Shown: piece by piece, positions 6,486 through 7,764 of the stretch
Position numbering within the stretch: the stretch's first letter is position 1
How the letters are laid out: every line of letters starts with the position of its first letter
Origin: an uncultured Eubacteriales bacterium
GTDB lineage: Bacteria > Bacillota > Clostridia > Christensenellales > Christensenellaceae
Assembly (NCBI GenBank): GCA_900545085.1
Contig: UQXU01000087.1
Span: forward strand, 1-7,764
Length of the DNA: 7,764 nucleotides
Direction: 5' to 3'
Made by a program: the position numbers and the translations under genes
The notes under the pieces: model-generated
Databases searched by the model: none
What the model saw: only the letters and a program-made list of their open reading frames with translations
Told to the model about the DNA's origin: nothing

Positions 6486-7655
6486 CTGCGTTTTAAAATA
6501 TTAAAACCAACCAATAAAAGCGGTCACAACATGTGGATACCGGTGGCGATGTCGCTAATTTTGTCCATTGTGCTTTTGCTGCTGCCTACAGGTTTTGAAG
6601 GAAATGAAATATACACAGAATCGGATATCCAATCCGCTCGCATTATTAGTTGTGATAACTCAGCTATAGTGGATACTGGGTTAGTTAGATCCGGAGAACA
6701 GAGATGCACTATTGAGATATTGGGAGGGATGTTTAAAGGACAAGAAACTACGGGAACAAATATGCTGAACGGGTCGCTTGAACAAGATAAATTGTTTTCG
6801 GAAGGCGATACTGCCATAGTGCGGATTAATTATTCTAATGACAGTATTATTTCGGTCTCCATGATAGATCACTATAGAATCCCGCAGGAAGTTGTTCTTA
6901 TAGGTATATTCTGTCTGCTTCTTATAGTCTTTGCGGGAAAGACAGGCATACGAGCACTTTTGAGCTTTATTGTTAGTATTCTTATGATATGGAAGGTTTT
7001 GGTACCGTCGTTCTTAAAGGGATATAATCCCGTTTGGGTTGGTGTTGGAGTTGTGATGATTTTGACATGTGTAATAATAAGCTTAATATACGGCTTTGGC
7101 AGAAAATCATTGGCTTCTATACTTGGATGTGCGCTGGGAATAGCGGTCACATGCATATTGGGAATCATATTTACAGATGCTTTTAAAATACATGGCGCTG
7201 TAATGAGCTATTCGGAAAGCCTGTTGTATTCAGGTTATTCAAATTTGGACTTGACAGAAATTTTTATAGCTACAATTTTCATTGGTGCATCAGGTGCTAT
7301 AATGGATTTATCTGTAGATATAACGTCTTCGGTAAGTGAAGTGGTGGATAAAAAACCTGATTTAACTTGGAAAGAAGCTGTTCGCTCCGGAATGTCAGTG
7401 GGAAGAGCAGCATTAAGCTCTCAAACGACAACTCTTCTGTTGGCGTACTCCGGCGGATATGTTACTCTGCTTATGGTGTTTATGGCACAGGGGACTCCGA
7501 TAAATACAATGTTCAATTTAAAATATGTGTCGGCAGAGATTCTTCATACAATAGTGGGTTCGTTTGGATTATGTACGGTTGCGCCGTTAACTGCGCTGAC
7601 GAGCGGCTTTCTTCTGACTAAACATGAGGCAAAGAAAAAAATTGCGGAAGAATAA
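6486..7655 (+). CDS. YibE/F-family multipass membrane protein
   Basis: A predicted integral membrane protein of 389 residues from CTG 6486, or 374 from ATG 6531. The family, first named from Lactococcus lactis YibE and YibF, has no established function. Numbered from ATG 6531, helix 1 is about 3-19 and ends in the typical LLLLPTGFEG. A soluble, probably extracellular, beta-rich segment covers about 20-117. Seven more helices lie near 119-136, 139-161, 166-188, 193-214, 244-260, 299-318 and 336-363. The conserved core is GASGAIMDLSVDITSSVSEV, then GMSVGRAALSSQTTTLLLAYSGG (287-309). The tail is lysine-rich. I prefer the CTG start because of the ribosome site, and because the extra residues (RFKILKPTNKSGHN) give a basic cytoplasmic end before helix 1. 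The 3' end is certain and the start is not. Lactococcus has two adjacent genes; only one is seen here. A short AT-rich gap and hairpin separate it from phoA, so partial cotranscription is possible. Confidence 0.85.
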   Translation: MRFKILKPTNKSGHNMWIPVAMSLILSIVLLLLPTGFEGNEIYTESDIQSARIISCDNSAIVDTGLVRSGEQRCTIEILGGMFKGQETTGTNMLNGSLEQDKLFSEGDTAIVRINYSNDSIISVSMIDHYRIPQEVVLIGIFCLLLIVFAGKTGIRALLSFIVSILMIWKVLVPSFLKGYNPVWVGVGVVMILTCVIISLIYGFGRKSLASILGCALGIAVTCILGIIFTDAFKIHGAVMSYSESLLYSGYSNLDLTEIFIATIFIGASGAIMDLSVDITSSVSEVVDKKPDLTWKEAVRSGMSVGRAALSSQTTTLLLAYSGGYVTLLMVFMAQGTPINTMFNLKYVSAEILHTIVGSFGLCTVAPLTALTSGFLLTKHEAKKKIAEE

Positions 7656-7685
7656 AAAATATTGCATACCTTATAGTATTTTCTA

Positions 7686-7714
7686 TGCCCGCAGTAGAAC
7701 TGCGGGTAGTTTTT
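7686..7714 (+). terminator. intrinsic terminator of the YibE/F gene
   Basis: CCCGCAGT (7688-7695) pairs with ACTGCGGG (7699-7706) around AGA. One U-A and one G-U pair extend the base, and TTTTT (7710-7714) follows. It begins 30 bases after the stop codon and is a classical plus-strand intrinsic terminator. Confidence 0.85.
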
Positions 7715-7734
7715 ATTGGCGCCGAATAGGCATG

Positions 7735-7760
7735 AAAAAACCACTCGTTGAACGAGTGGT
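7735..7760 (-). terminator. minus-strand terminator of a convergent gene to the right
   Basis: ACCACTCGTT (7740-7749) and AACGAGTGGT (7751-7760) are perfect inverted repeats around one base. On the plus strand six A residues come before it (7735-7740, the last being part of the stem), which reads as a hairpin followed by a U-tract on the minus strand. A plus-strand U-tract is not seen before the window ends. The gene it would serve lies outside the window. Confidence 0.7.
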
Positions 7761-7764
7761 GAAA

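Noticed and set aside
1..7764. A novel defence, mobile or biosynthetic system
   Set aside because: All sizeable genes are recognisable housekeeping or common accessory families. No repeats, integrase, transposase, nuclease or toxin-like gene is present.

Overview
The window looks like a chromosomal segment of a low-GC Gram-positive bacterium, probably class Clostridia. The supporting signs are strong AAGGAGG- or GGTGAT-type ribosome binding sites, AT-rich intergenic DNA, intrinsic hairpin terminators, a single-chain pyruvate carboxylase and a Firmicutes-style lipoprotein alkaline phosphatase. I cannot name the genus from sequence alone. No rRNA, tRNA, CRISPR array, insertion sequence, phage gene or toxin-antitoxin pair is visible.

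Layout, left to right. Positions 1-225 are an AT-rich leader with no gene. A full-length pyruvate carboxylase gene (pyc, 226-3663) follows and ends at a GC-rich hairpin terminator (3681-3715). Next is a small transcription unit with an extended -10 promoter whose -10 box lies inside a perfect 17-base palindrome. It encodes a 69-residue two-helix membrane protein (3789-3998) and, one base after that stop codon, a 197-residue GNAT acetyltransferase of the phosphinothricin/YncA type (4000-4593). An AT-rich hairpin closes this unit. A 229-base intergenic region then carries a probable phosphate-responsive promoter for a lipoprotein alkaline phosphatase (4823-6397). After a strong hairpin without a U-tract comes a YibE/F-family multipass membrane protein (about 6486-7655). 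This protein has a good Shine-Dalgarno only for a CTG codon, 45 bases upstream of its first ATG. A plus-strand terminator follows (7686-7714). The last bases form a hairpin whose U-tract faces the minus strand, which implies a convergent gene just outside the window.

All four larger genes are on the plus strand and appear to form separate or loosely linked units. Pyc replenishes oxaloacetate in central metabolism. The phosphatase probably releases inorganic phosphate at the outer membrane face under phosphate starvation. The small membrane protein and the acetyltransferase are probably translationally coupled. YibE/F has no established function. I found no convincing new multi-gene system. 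The most interesting signals are regulatory or concern start sites: the palindromic promoter, the candidate PhoP-box array, and the possible CTG start.
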